Assembly (NCBI RefSeq): GCF_030466625.1
Contig: NZ_JADEVT010000001.1
Location: 1 to 64,000, forward strand
Length of the DNA stretch: 64,000 nucleotides
Direction of reading: 5' to 3'
Origin: Nocardioides sp. ChNu-153
Lineage (GTDB): Bacteria > Actinomycetota > Actinomycetes > Propionibacteriales > Nocardioidaceae
Each line of letters opens with the position of its first letter. Position 1 is the stretch's first letter. Made by a program: the position numbers and the translations under genes. The notes below the pieces were generated by a model, which did no database searches, was not told the DNA's origin, and worked only from the letters and a program-made list of their open reading frames with translations. Below, in pieces: positions 36,957 to 45,688 of the stretch.

Positions 36957-38144
36957 ATGAAACGCACGTTATCGTTTGTCGAGCCCCGTCCGATGGCCCT
37001 CGTCGTGACCGGGACGTGCCTCGTGGCGGCGACCTACGGTCTCGTGCGGCTGGCCTACGGGCTGTTCCTCCCCGACGTCGCGGCCTCGCTCGACCTCGAC
37101 CCGCGGCTCGCCGGCTGGACCTCGTCGGCGGCGTCGCTGTCCTACTGCGTCGGCGCGCTCCTCGGGCTGGGGGCCGACCGGGCACCCCGGCTCGTCGTCG
37201 TCGGCGCGCTCGCGACGGGCGCGGTGGGCTCGGCCGGCATGGCGCTGGCCCCCGACCGCGCCTGGTTCGCGGCGCTGGCGGTCCTCGGGTCCGCCGGCGC
37301 CGGCCTCGCCTCGCCGGGGCTCGTCGGCCTCGTCGACCGGGTCGTCCCGGCCGAGGGCCGCGCGCGGGCCCAGGCGGTGGTCAACTCCGGCACCGGGCCG
37401 GGGCTCGTCGCGGCCGGCCTGCTCGCGCTGCTGCTCCTGCCGGACTGGCGCCTCGGCTTCGCCGTCAGCGCCGGGCTGACGCTGCTGGCCGGCGCGGGCG
37501 TGCTGCTCGCGGCCGGCCGCGGCGCGGCGTACGGGGTGGGGGCCGACCGGCCCGAGCGCCGTGGGCAGGCGGAGGGTCGGGGTCGAGCAGGACGGGGTCT
37601 CGTGGTCGCGCTGGCCGCCCCGGCGGCGGGCGCGCTCGGCCTGGGAGCGGCGTCGGCCGCGGTGTGGACCTACGGACGCACGCTGCTCGTCGACGAGGGC
37701 GCGGGGCCGACCGGCTCGACGGTGGGCTGGATCGCCGTCGGGGTCGGGGGCGCGGCCACCGTCCTCACCGCCGGCGTCCTCGGCGCCCTCCGGCCACAGG
37801 TCGCGTGGCGCGCGACGGTGCTGGCCGTCGCGCTCGTGCTGCTCGTGCTGGGGGTCGCCGCCGGGAGGCTGCCGCTCGCGGTGGCGGCCTGCGCCGTCTT
37901 CGGCTGGGGGTTCGTGGCGGCGACGTCCGCGCTCATCGCGTGGGCCGCCGAGGTGCGCCCGGAGCGGGCGGCGGCGGGCACCGCGCTGCTCTTCGTCACC
38001 CTCGTGCTCGGTCAGGCCGTCGGGTCGGCCGTGGTCGGCGAGATCGGCGCACGCACCGACCTCGCCGTCGGCTTCCGCGTGGCGGCCGGTACGGCGGCAC
38101 TCGCCGCAGCGGCCGGGTTGCGCGGGCGCCGGGCCAGGGGTTGA
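36957..38144 (+). CDS. MFS transporter (probable drug exporter)
   Basis: A 395-residue major facilitator with twelve hydrophobic helices. Helix 1 has the pattern TGTCLVAATYGLVRLAYGLF and helix 5 the antiporter-like VVNSGTGPGLVAAGLL. A charged central loop (ADRPERRGQAEGRGRAGRG) separates the halves. Start is uncertain: ATG 36957 has GGGAGA directly abutting it, too close for a ribosome site, while ATG 36993 would remove 12 residues before helix 1 without loss. Divergent from a TetR gene, the usual layout of regulated efflux pumps. Confidence 0.9.
   Translation: MKRTLSFVEPRPMALVVTGTCLVAATYGLVRLAYGLFLPDVAASLDLDPRLAGWTSSAASLSYCVGALLGLGADRAPRLVVVGALATGAVGSAGMALAPDRAWFAALAVLGSAGAGLASPGLVGLVDRVVPAEGRARAQAVVNSGTGPGLVAAGLLALLLLPDWRLGFAVSAGLTLLAGAGVLLAAGRGAAYGVGADRPERRGQAEGRGRAGRGLVVALAAPAAGALGLGAASAAVWTYGRTLLVDEGAGPTGSTVGWIAVGVGGAATVLTAGVLGALRPQVAWRATVLAVALVLLVLGVAAGRLPLAVAACAVFGWGFVAATSALIAWAAEVRPERAAAGTALLFVTLVLGQAVGSAVVGEIGARTDLAVGFRVAAGTAALAAAAGLRGRRARG
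36960..36977. promoter_or_regulatory. Candidate TetR operator AAACG-N8-CGTTT
   Basis: A perfect 5-bp inverted repeat with 8-bp spacer between the divergent TetR and MFS genes. It lies inside the MFS frame if the ATG at 36957 is used, but upstream of the gene if translation begins at the ATG at 36993. Confidence 0.4.
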
Positions 38145-38163
38145 CCCGCGCCCGCGCGGCGGC

Positions 38164-38727
38164 TCACGCCGGGAGGTCGTCCTCGTCGACGACGTGGACC
38201 GCGGCCTCCTCGGCCCCGGCGGCGGCGCCGTCGATGCCGACGTCGCTCGCGACGAGGTCCTTCTCGGTGTCGGTGCGCACGCCCTCGTCGGGGGCCACGA
38301 GGCGCCCGGACCGGGGGTCGCCGACCTCGCGGGTCTCCGTGCCCTGCGCGGCCTGGTCCTCCGCCGTCGGCTCCTCGCTCACCAGCGTGGCCAGGTCGCC
38401 CGCCGCGTCGGCCCGCTCGGCCTCCTCGTACGGGTCCGGCTCGGGCTCCTCCTGCTCGAGGCGCTGGTCGAGCGACTCGCCCAGGCTCTCCTCGAGCGGG
38501 GTGTTGCCGTAGCGCTGGCCGGCCGACCACTTCTCGGGCGGCGAGTAGCCCTCGTCCAGCGGGTCGACGAGCCCGCGGTCGTCGTCGACCAGGCTGTCCC
38601 CCGTGCTCTGCGGCTGCGTCTCGTCGTCGACGCTGTAGCCGTGGTAGTTCTCGTCGTCGGTCGTGTCACCGGACACGTCGACGCCGGGGTCGGTGCCGAT
38701 CTCGCTCGCCACGCCGTCCTGGCTCAT
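38164..38727 (-). CDS. DUF5709 family protein
   Basis: A 187-residue, highly acidic soluble protein of an actinobacteria-specific family of unknown function. The pattern YSVDDETQPQSTGDSLVDDD then GLVDPLDEGYSPPEKWSAGQ and TPLEESLGESLDQRLEQEEP is the DUF5709 signature; the second half is a low-complexity Asp/Glu/Ala region probably disordered. ATG with GGAGGAACC ribosome site. No operon partner. Confidence 0.88.
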   Translation of the reverse strand: MSQDGVASEIGTDPGVDVSGDTTDDENYHGYSVDDETQPQSTGDSLVDDDRGLVDPLDEGYSPPEKWSAGQRYGNTPLEESLGESLDQRLEQEEPEPDPYEEAERADAAGDLATLVSEEPTAEDQAAQGTETREVGDPRSGRLVAPDEGVRTDTEKDLVASDVGIDGAAAGAEEAAVHVVDEDDLPA

Positions 38728-38828
38728 GGTTCCTCCGTCTCGCTCGGGTCCGTGCCGGTACCCCGCGGGGGAGCGGGCAGCGGAGCGGGGCCGTGTGACG
38801 GACACCCCGAGGACGGAGGATCGCCGGC

Positions 38829-39518
38829 GTGAGCCCCTCGTCACCCGTGCCCGGCCGCGTGCCCGGCCGCGCGCCCGGTCGTCGCTGGTCCACCCGGGTG
38901 GGCCTCCTGCTGGTCGCGCTCGGGCTCGGCGTCCTCGCCCACCTGGCCTGGCAGCTGTGGGGGACGAACGTCGTCGCGGAGCGCCGCCACGACGAGGCGG
39001 TCACCGCTCTCGAGCGCGCCTGGGACGACGGCCGTGACTCCGCACGCGTCGACGCCGGGGAGGTCACGGCGGTCGTGCGCGTGCCGCGCTTCGGCGAGGA
39101 GTACGCCGTACCCGTGCTGGAGGGCACCAGCGACACCGCGCTGGCCTCGGGTCTCGGGCACTTCGCCGGCTCGGCGGCGCCCGGGGAGGTCGGGAACGTC
39201 GCCCTCGCCGGGCACCGGGTGACGCACGGCGAGCCGCTGCGCCGCATGGCCGAGCTGCAGGTGGGCGACCTCGTCGTCGTCGAGACCCGCGCCGCCACCC
39301 ACACCTACCGGCTGACGACCGGCGGCGACGACCTCGAGGTGTCGTTCACCGACACCTGGGTCGTCGACCCGCGCCCCGTCGACCCGTCGGGGGACGGACC
39401 CCGGCCGGTCGCGGCGCCGGGCGCCCGGCTGCTCACGCTGACGACCTGCGCCGAACTGTTCCACACCGACCGGCGGCTCGTGGCGTTCGCCGAGCTCGTC
39501 GAGACCGTCGAGCGCTGA
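38829..39518 (+). CDS. Class E sortase
   Basis: A 229-residue membrane-anchored transpeptidase that joins surface proteins to the cell wall. A single N-terminal helix at 24-43 follows an Arg/Pro-rich cytoplasmic tail. Catalytic residues are present: His129 in ALAGHRVTHG, Cys207 in LLTLTTC and an Arg at about 215 (HTDRR). The TLTTC pattern and size are those of class E enzymes of high-GC actinobacteria, which recognise LAxTG-like signals. I found no protein with a sorting signal in the window, so its substrates are elsewhere. Confidence 0.93.
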   Translation: MSPSSPVPGRVPGRAPGRRWSTRVGLLLVALGLGVLAHLAWQLWGTNVVAERRHDEAVTALERAWDDGRDSARVDAGEVTAVVRVPRFGEEYAVPVLEGTSDTALASGLGHFAGSAAPGEVGNVALAGHRVTHGEPLRRMAELQVGDLVVVETRAATHTYRLTTGGDDLEVSFTDTWVVDPRPVDPSGDGPRPVAAPGARLLTLTTCAELFHTDRRLVAFAELVETVER

Positions 39519-39621
39519 GGGCGCCCGGTGCCCCCGGCACCGTTCCCCACCCGGGTTCACCCCCGGCGCACAACCCGGTGCCTGTCGTCCCACCCCGCGC
39601 GGGTGAGGGTCCACCCCGAGG

Positions 39622-41199
39622 ATGCCGAACAATGGCGAGATGGCTGGACGACGCTCGACCGACGGTGACGACCCGACTCCCATCCGGGGGGTGCGCCTGG
39701 GCGAGCAGGACGGGCGGCGCAGCTCGACGCGGTACGGCGCGGCCGTCGTCGCCGACTCGCTGCGCGGCACCGACCCCGCCCTCGCCGACGAGGTGGCCGC
39801 GGGCGGCGACTGGCGACGGGAGTACGCCGGGCACCTCGCCCGCTCCACGGCGCTCGCGGCGAGCGCCGACACTGCGGTGCGCATCGCCCGCGACGGGCTG
39901 GCCGCGGCGCACGCGCGGGCCGTCCTCGTCGACGACGCGGGCGTCGAGGCCCCACTCGACGCGTGGCGGCGGACGGCCGACGTCGCCGCGGCCCCGGCGC
40001 TCGGCACGACGACCGTCGAGGGGACGGGCGAGCGACTCGGGCGCGTCGAGGTGCCCTACCGCGGCGCGGTGCTGAGCGGCGCCGTCCTGCTGCGCCAGCT
40101 CGACACGTGGGTCGCCGACGGCGTCGTCGAGCCCGGGTTCGCAGCGGCGATCGCGCGGGTCGAGGCCCACCCGGAGTGGCTGCGGCTGCCCGACCACCAG
40201 GTCGTGCTGCTCGGGGCCGGCGCCGCGATGGGTCCGCTGCCGTCGCTGGTGCGGTGGGGCGCCGACGTGGTCGCCGTCGACGTGCCCACGCCCCGCGTGT
40301 GGGAACGCATCGCGGGCCTGGCGCGGGCGGGCGCCGGGCGGGTCACCGCGCCGGTCCGGGAGCCGGACGACGCGGGGGCCGCGGTCGTTCCCGGCGTCCA
40401 CGTCGCCCAGGACCTCGCCGCCCTGCGCCGCTGGCTGGCCGAGCGCCACGCCGGCGGCCCGGCGCCGGTGCTCGGGACCCACCTGTACGCCGACGGCACG
40501 GCCCACGTCGAGCTGACGCTGGCCGCCGACGTGCTCGCCCAGGACGTCGCGACCACGACGGAGGGCGTGCTCGCCTACCTCAACACCCCCACCGACAGCT
40601 TCCTCGTGCCCGAGGAGGTCGTCGCCGCCGCCCGCGAGCGGGCCGGTGACCGGGCGTGGAACGGCCTCGTGCACCGCACCGCCCACCGGGCGAGCGGCGA
40701 CCGGCTGTTCCGCCCGGGCTACGCCACGACGTACGCCGACGAGCAGGGCGGGCGCTGGGGCCTCGTCGACACCCTCGTCGACGTGCAGGGCCCGAACTAC
40801 GCCCTGGCGAAGCGGATGCAGCGCTGGCGCGGCGTCGTCAACGTCGCCGACGGGCGGCCCACCTCGAGCACGGTCGCGCCCGCCTCGTGGACCCGCTCGG
40901 TGACGAAGAACCGCGTGCTCGCGTCCGTGTACGCCGGCGCGCACCGCTTCGGCGTCGAGATCTTCCAGCCCGAGACGGCCGCGGCGCTGATGGCGGCGAA
41001 GCTGGTCGCCGACGTCCACGACGGGCCGGACGGCTCCGCCCACCCCGAGGCGCTCTTCAGCAGCACCGCGGTGCACGGCGGCCTGTGGCGCCAGCCGTTC
41101 GAGCCGCGCTCCGCGCTGGGGGTGGCCGCGCTCGTCGGCGGGCCGGGGACGCTCGCGCGGGCGCTGCCGGTGCCCCGCCGTACCGGCGCGCGGGGCTGA
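39622..41199 (+). CDS. Unrecognised 525-residue protein with a Rossmann-like glycine motif
   Basis: I do not recognise this family. It is a soluble, alpha/beta-looking protein. A Gly-rich nucleotide-binding-like segment QVVLLGAGAAMGPLPSLVRW then GADVVAVDVP lies near residue 195 and resembles a dinucleotide-binding fold. The C-terminal half has distinct conserved-looking blocks: YLNTPTDSFLVPEEV, YATTYADEQGGRWGLVDTLV, QGPNYALAKRMQRWRG and SVYAGAHRFGVEIFQPETA. No signal peptide or membrane helix. ATG at 39622 (another at 39640). Stands alone between the sortase and a decayed hydrolase. Confidence 0.8.
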   Translation: MPNNGEMAGRRSTDGDDPTPIRGVRLGEQDGRRSSTRYGAAVVADSLRGTDPALADEVAAGGDWRREYAGHLARSTALAASADTAVRIARDGLAAAHARAVLVDDAGVEAPLDAWRRTADVAAAPALGTTTVEGTGERLGRVEVPYRGAVLSGAVLLRQLDTWVADGVVEPGFAAAIARVEAHPEWLRLPDHQVVLLGAGAAMGPLPSLVRWGADVVAVDVPTPRVWERIAGLARAGAGRVTAPVREPDDAGAAVVPGVHVAQDLAALRRWLAERHAGGPAPVLGTHLYADGTAHVELTLAADVLAQDVATTTEGVLAYLNTPTDSFLVPEEVVAAARERAGDRAWNGLVHRTAHRASGDRLFRPGYATTYADEQGGRWGLVDTLVDVQGPNYALAKRMQRWRGVVNVADGRPTSSTVAPASWTRSVTKNRVLASVYAGAHRFGVEIFQPETAAALMAAKLVADVHDGPDGSAHPEALFSSTAVHGGLWRQPFEPRSALGVAALVGGPGTLARALPVPRRTGARG

Positions 41200-41211
41200 C
41201 GCCCCGCCGGG

Positions 41212-41786
41212 TCAGAGGTGGGCGCCGAGGAACGCCAGCTGGGCGGGCGCCGTGCGGCGCCAGTAGCCGACGTCGTGGTCGCCCCGCTCGAACGCACCGG
41301 CCGGGCGCTGCGCGAAGCCGTCGACGTAGTCCTCGGTCGCCGCGCAGAAGGGGTCGCCCAGCCCGCAGTCCACGCGCGTCGGGATGTCGGCGAGCCGGGA
41401 CTGGCGGCCCATCACGGTGACGGCCTCGAGGTCGGCCTCGTCGTCGAACGCCCCGGGGGCGGTGTCGCGGTGGTCGTGCCACAGCGCGGGGCTCATGACC
41501 GCGACGGCCCGCACCCGCTCCGGGCCCAGGAGCCCCGCGAGGTGCAGCGCCCCGAAGCCGCCCATCGACCACCCGCACTCCCGGCCCCGCCGCGCCCGGG
41601 AGACGAGCACCCCGCTGTCCACCGGGCCCCGGCGGCCTCCAGCACGGTGCCGTCGGCGCCGTCGAGGCCCGGGTGGCGGTAGAGCGTCGCGCGACCGGGC
41701 AGCACGCCCTCCACGACGCCGACCCCTCCGGCGGCCGCCGCCAGGGCCCCGGCTCCGGCGCCGAGCAGCACGCCGCGGCGCGTCAC
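41212..41786 (-). pseudogene. Decayed alpha/beta-hydrolase (esterase-type) gene
   Basis: Two frames together spell a broken esterase. The first, from the GTG at 41786, encodes a signal-like N terminus (TRRGVLLGAGAGALAAAAGG) and LYRHPGLDGADGTV; the second, ending at 41212, encodes the nucleophile elbow GWSMGGFGALHLAG, an acid-site region CGLGDPF and GDHDVGYWRR with a likely catalytic His. The frame changes between about 41600 and 41650 in a CCGGGGCCCGG run. Between the N-terminal part and the elbow, the roughly 110 residues carrying the HG oxyanion segment expected in this family are absent. The start overlaps the upstream glycosylase-like gene stop, showing former operon coupling. Confidence 0.7.
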
Positions 41787-42412
41787 GCCCCGCACGCCGG
41801 GCCCGCCTCGAGGTGGAGTCGCGCCTGGCGCAGCGCGTTGGTCAGACGGGTTCGGGCCTCCGCGCGGTGGTAGCCGTTGCGGGGCGAGGGGTGCGGTACG
41901 GCGAGCACCGGCAGGAGGCGGGGCAGGGGGCCCGGGCCGGCGTTTTCCTCGGTGCCGAGGGTGAGGTGGCGCATGACGCCGGTGAGGGCCGGCGTACCGA
42001 CCGTGACGACGACGGCGAGGTCCGGGCAGGCAGCGAGGACGGCGCGCAGCGCCGGGCGGGCGGCGTCGAGGTCGGCGGTGGTCGGGGCACGGCGGCGCCC
42101 GTCGGCGTCGTGCAGGGGCCACGGCACGACGTTCCAGCGCAGGTAGTGCGAGCGCTCCAGGCCGGCCTCGACGCGGGCGGCCCGCAGCACGGCGCTCGTC
42201 GGGTCGGTGTTGTCCTCCGAGCTGAAGCCCAGGTCGCCCGCGGCCACGGTGCGCGGCCCGGGGGACTCCATCAGCACCAGGACCCTGGCAGCCGTGCCGG
42301 CACCGGCGGGGTCGAACCAGGGGACGAAGCGGCCGTCCGAGCGCCACCCGCGGGCGAGCGCGTTGAGGGCGGCCACGTGCGGGGCGTCGACCCGGCGCAG
42401 CTTGTCCTCCAC
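41783..42412 (-). CDS. Uracil-DNA glycosylase superfamily protein
   Basis: A 209-residue protein of the uracil-DNA glycosylase fold. Motif 1 appears as VLVLMESPGPRTVAAG (compare GExPG of family 4 and 5 enzymes) and motif 2 as VLAVPHPSPRNGYH, the HPSP loop that contacts DNA. A third conserved block is YLRWNVVPWPLHDADG. Whether it removes uracil or another lesion is not evident; the usual catalytic Asp or Asn after motif 1 is not clear. No iron-sulfur cysteines, unlike family 4. GTG start; stop overlaps the decayed hydrolase. Confidence 0.75.
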   Translation of the reverse strand: MEDKLRRVDAPHVAALNALARGWRSDGRFVPWFDPAGAGTAARVLVLMESPGPRTVAAGDLGFSSEDNTDPTSAVLRAARVEAGLERSHYLRWNVVPWPLHDADGRRRAPTTADLDAARPALRAVLAACPDLAVVVTVGTPALTGVMRHLTLGTEENAGPGPLPRLLPVLAVPHPSPRNGYHRAEARTRLTNALRQARLHLEAGPACGA

Positions 42413-42467
42413 CCGCGCATCCTCACACCCCCGGGCGGACGGGCCGCGGTGGCGCCCCGGTCGGTCC

Positions 42468-43712
42468 CTAGCGCGCCGAGCGCCAGAGCACGGAGCCGTC
42501 CGGGGCGCGCACGAGGGCGGCCGGCGCGCCCTCGAGGTCGATCTCGACGTCGAGGTGGTCGTCGGCGGAGGTGCGCGACGTGGCCCGGTAGGCGTACCGC
42601 GTGTTGTCGAGCCGCAGCGACCGGGTGGTCGCGTCCACGAGCCAGGGGTGCCGCCGGCGCAGCGCGACCAGCGCCTGGTGCGCCCGGAACACGGGCTCGC
42701 CGAGCGGGCTCAGGTCGGCCGGCGAGGCGGGGAACGCCGGCCGCACGGCGTCGTCGCCGCCCAGGCGCTCTTCCTTCGTGCCCGTGAAGCCGTGCTCGTC
42801 CCCGGCGTACACCGACGGGATGCCACCGACGGTCATCAGCACCGCGAGCGCCACGACCGCGCCCTCGGCGCCCAAGGTGGTCGCGATGCGGGTGACGTCG
42901 TGGTTACCCACGAAGGTCTGCGGCACGAAGGAGCGCAGGAACTCCGCGTGCCGCCCCAGCGCGTGGTCCAGCTCGTGGAGGTTGCGGTCGAGGATGCTCG
43001 ACCAGATCGCCTTCCACAGCTCGTACTGCGTCACCGAGTCGACGCCCGACGCGGCGACGAAGGCCGGGTAGTCGCCGTGGATGACCTCGCCCAGGAACCA
43101 CGCCTCGGGGTGCTCGGCACGCACCCGGGGCAGCACCGCGGCCCAGAAGGCGGGGTCGACCGAGTACGCCGCGTCGAGCCGCCACCCGTCGACGCCCCGG
43201 CGCAGCCAGTGGCCCATCACGTCCACGACGAGGTCCGCCGTCGCCGGGTCGGAGTGGTCGAGGCGCACCAGGGCGTCGTGGCCCTCGAACACCCGCGGGC
43301 GGGGACCGCCGGGTGCGCCGCGGTCGAGGTCGACGACGCGGGCCGCGTCGCCGTCCGGGTCGGCCAGGGCCTGCGCGACCAGCGGGTGCTCCCGCCCGAC
43401 GTGGCTGAAGACCCCGTCGAGCAGCACGCGGATGCCGCGGCGCCGGCACTCCGCGAGCAGCAGGTCGAGGTCGGCGTCGTCACCGAGGCGCGGGTCGACG
43501 CGGAAGTGGTCGACCGTGTCGTAGCCGTGGGTCTCGGACGCGAACACCGGGCCCAGCAGCAGCCCCGAGGCGCCGAGCTCGATGACGTGGTCGAGCCACG
43601 GCAGCAGGGTCCGCAGGCGCGGGCCGGGCGACGGGTCCGGCTCCCGGATCGGCGCGCCGCTGAAGCCGAGGGGATAGACGTGCCACCAGATCACGTGCCG
43701 CTGCCAGTCCAT
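42468..43712 (-). CDS. GH13 alpha-amylase family enzyme
   Basis: A 414-residue glycoside hydrolase or glucosyltransferase with a (beta/alpha)8 barrel and a short C-terminal beta domain. The four GH13 regions are present: DGVFSHVG (99-106), GWRLDAA with nucleophile Asp180, FLGEVIHG with acid Glu209, and FVGNHDVTR with Asp272. No signal peptide, so it acts in the cytoplasm on imported or stored alpha-glucans. Exact specificity (amylase, cyclomaltodextrinase, trehalose-related) is not readable. ATG start; single gene. Confidence 0.92.
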   Translation of the reverse strand: MDWQRHVIWWHVYPLGFSGAPIREPDPSPGPRLRTLLPWLDHVIELGASGLLLGPVFASETHGYDTVDHFRVDPRLGDDADLDLLLAECRRRGIRVLLDGVFSHVGREHPLVAQALADPDGDAARVVDLDRGAPGGPRPRVFEGHDALVRLDHSDPATADLVVDVMGHWLRRGVDGWRLDAAYSVDPAFWAAVLPRVRAEHPEAWFLGEVIHGDYPAFVAASGVDSVTQYELWKAIWSSILDRNLHELDHALGRHAEFLRSFVPQTFVGNHDVTRIATTLGAEGAVVALAVLMTVGGIPSVYAGDEHGFTGTKEERLGGDDAVRPAFPASPADLSPLGEPVFRAHQALVALRRRHPWLVDATTRSLRLDNTRYAYRATSRTSADDHLDVEIDLEGAPAALVRAPDGSVLWRSAR

Positions 43713-43876
43713 CGGTGACGCCTTCCCTCGGTGGGCCCTCGGTGGGCACGGACCCGCCGAGTCTGTCCGTGCGGGCCAAGCGGGCTCGCTACCCTCGCGG
43801 CTGTGTCGACCCCGCTCAGCCCGGCCACCGTCAAGGTGGTGCCCGACGGCCCCCACCCACCCCGGGTGGGCGGGCG

Positions 43877-44266
43877 ATGAGGGTGATGGGCGCGGACCGG
43901 GTGGAGCCCCCGGTCGACGGTCCCGCCGTACCCCGGCCCGGCCGGGCCCTGTGCTGGGACGCCACGGTCGAGGTCGTCGAGCCCGCGGGGGTACGGCGGC
44001 GCCCGGGCGTCGTGGTCGTCCACCACGACGACACGGGCCGGCTGCGGATCCACCGGCTCGCCGCGGACCCCGAGGCGTGGGGCCGTCCGGGTGACCGCTA
44101 CTCCCTCGTGCTCGTCTCCCGGGCGGGCGACCTGCAGGAGGCGCGGGAGGTGGCGCTGCCGCACGGGTGGGTGCGCGTCGGGACCGAGTTGACCGCGGTG
44201 GCCGCCGAGCCGGTCCCCACCCCCGGCGCCTTCCTCGTCGAGCTCTACGCCCACGCACCCGCCTGA
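43877..44266 (+). CDS. Hypothetical protein
   Basis: A 129-residue soluble product without recognised domains. It looks beta-rich: alternating Val/Leu and Arg/Glu stretches such as GVVVVHHDDTGRLRIHRLAA and RYSLVLVSRAGDL. ATG at 43877 after GGGCGGGCG; upstream of this the frame is open but poor in coding character. Stands between the divergent GH13 gene and the hairpin preceding the glycosyltransferase operon. Confidence 0.6.
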   Translation: MRVMGADRVEPPVDGPAVPRPGRALCWDATVEVVEPAGVRRRPGVVVVHHDDTGRLRIHRLAADPEAWGRPGDRYSLVLVSRAGDLQEAREVALPHGWVRVGTELTAVAAEPVPTPGAFLVELYAHAPA

Positions 44267-44428
44267 CGCGGTCCGCGTGACCGGCACCACGCGCGGTGCC
44301 CGGAACACGCGCCCGGGGCGCCTCGTTGTGCAGGTCGCGTCGGTCCGAGTTCATGCCCCCGGGCCTCACCCCTTGCCGCTACGAGCGGCCTTTCGCCGAG
44401 AGGCGGCTGACGGGCCGGCGAGCACGAC

Positions 44429-44472
44429 CACGCGGCCACCCGCCGGGTAAGCCCCGGCCGGGTGGCCGCGTG
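44429..44472. terminator. Long GC hairpin in the 360-bp gap before the glycosyltransferase operon
   Basis: CACGCGGCCACCC (44429-44441) pairs with GGGTGGCCGCGTG (44460-44472), and the loop contains a nested GCCGGG/CCCGGC stem. It lies 160 bp past the hypothetical gene stop and 150 bp before the first glycosyltransferase start. The rest of 44267-44626 shows no gene, tRNA or recognisable promoter to me. Confidence 0.65.
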
Positions 44473-44626
44473 CGTGAGGGGGGGTGGAGGTGGGTCCCCT
44501 GGGTACCGGGGGCACCGTGGAAGCCGCCTCCGGACCCCTCGTGAGCAGCGCTCGACGCCCCCGTCGAGCCCCCTTCGTCCCGGTGGCTAACCTCGGGACC
44601 ATGACTGCCACGTACGTCGAGCGCCG

Positions 44627-45688
44627 GTGAGGGTCTGCGTCGTCGCGTCCAGCCGCTTCCCGCTGGCCGAGCCCTTCGCCGGAGGCCTCGAAGCCCACAG
44701 CCACCACCTCGTCACCGAGCTCCGCCGCCGCGGCCACGAGGTGACGGTCTTCGCCGCGCCGGGGTCCGACGAGTCCCTCGGCGCCCATCACCTCGACGTG
44801 CAGCCCTTCGCGTCCACGCCGACCGCGCGTGCCGACGTCGCGGCACCGCCGGAGTGGTGGATGCAGGAGCACCACGCCTACCTCAGCCTCATGCTCGACC
44901 TGCGCGACCGGGGTGTGGACGTCATCCACAACAACAGCCTCCACCACCTGCCCGTCGCGCTCTCGCGGATCGTGGACGCCCCCGTCGTCACGACCCTGCA
45001 CACCCCGCCGCTGCCGTGGCTCGAGTCCGCCGTGCGGCTCGCCTCGGACCGCTGCCGCTTCATCTCCGTGAGCGCGGCGATGGCCGAGAGCTGGTCGCCC
45101 AGCGTGGCCTCGACCGTCGTGCCCAACGGCATCGACCCCGCCCGTTGGACGCCCGGCCCCGGTGGCGACCGCGCGGTGTGGGCCGGCCGGCTCGTGCCGG
45201 AGAAGGCACCCCACCTCGCGATCGCCGCGGCCCGCCGGGCGGGCATGGGCCTCGACCTGGTCGGCCCGCTCGGTGACCACTCGTACGTCGCGGAGCACGT
45301 GCTGCCGCAGCTCGACGACCAGGTGCGCCACCTGGGCCACCTGGGCCAGCAGCAGCTGAACGAGGTGCTCGGCCGTGCCGCCGTCGCCGTCGTGACCCCC
45401 GCCTGGGACGAGCCGTTCGGCCTCGTCGCCGTCGAGGCCATGGCGTCGGGCACCCCGGTGGCGGCGTTCGCGCGGGGCGCCCTGCCGGAGATCGTCGACG
45501 GCTCCTCGGGCCGCCTCGCCGCGCCGGACGACGTCGACGGCCTCGCCGCGGCCATGCGCGAGGCCGCGGGCCTCGACCGGCGCGCGGTGCGCGAGCGCGT
45601 GGAGCAGGCGTTCTCGCTGCGGGCCATGGTCGACTCCTACGAGGGCGTCTACCGCGACGTGGTGGCCTCCGCGTCGAGGGCGGCGTGA
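44627..45688 (+). CDS. Glycosyltransferase family 4 protein
   Basis: A 353-residue GT-B enzyme. The N-terminal acceptor domain begins with AGGLEAHSHHLVTELRRRGH, the usual GT4 glycine loop; the C-terminal nucleotide-sugar domain has VWAGRLVPEKAPHLAI and the E-x7-E signature in DEPFGLVAVEAMASGTPVAA. Such retaining transferases build exopolysaccharides or glycolipids. First of five genes whose stops and starts overlap by four bases each. GTG start. Confidence 0.9.
   Translation: MRVCVVASSRFPLAEPFAGGLEAHSHHLVTELRRRGHEVTVFAAPGSDESLGAHHLDVQPFASTPTARADVAAPPEWWMQEHHAYLSLMLDLRDRGVDVIHNNSLHHLPVALSRIVDAPVVTTLHTPPLPWLESAVRLASDRCRFISVSAAMAESWSPSVASTVVPNGIDPARWTPGPGGDRAVWAGRLVPEKAPHLAIAAARRAGMGLDLVGPLGDHSYVAEHVLPQLDDQVRHLGHLGQQQLNEVLGRAAVAVVTPAWDEPFGLVAVEAMASGTPVAAFARGALPEIVDGSSGRLAAPDDVDGLAAAMREAAGLDRRAVRERVEQAFSLRAMVDSYEGVYRDVVASASRAA

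Noticed and set aside
38829..39518. A local sortase substrate
   Set aside because: The C termini of the two large secreted proteins (19.6-21.8 kb and 33.0-34.6 kb) lack an LPxTG/LAxTG motif, hydrophobic helix and basic tail.
44370..44430. A tRNA- or small-RNA-like fold in the gap before the glycosyltransferase genes
   Set aside because: I could not pair an acceptor stem or find a T-loop; only the later GC hairpin is convincing.
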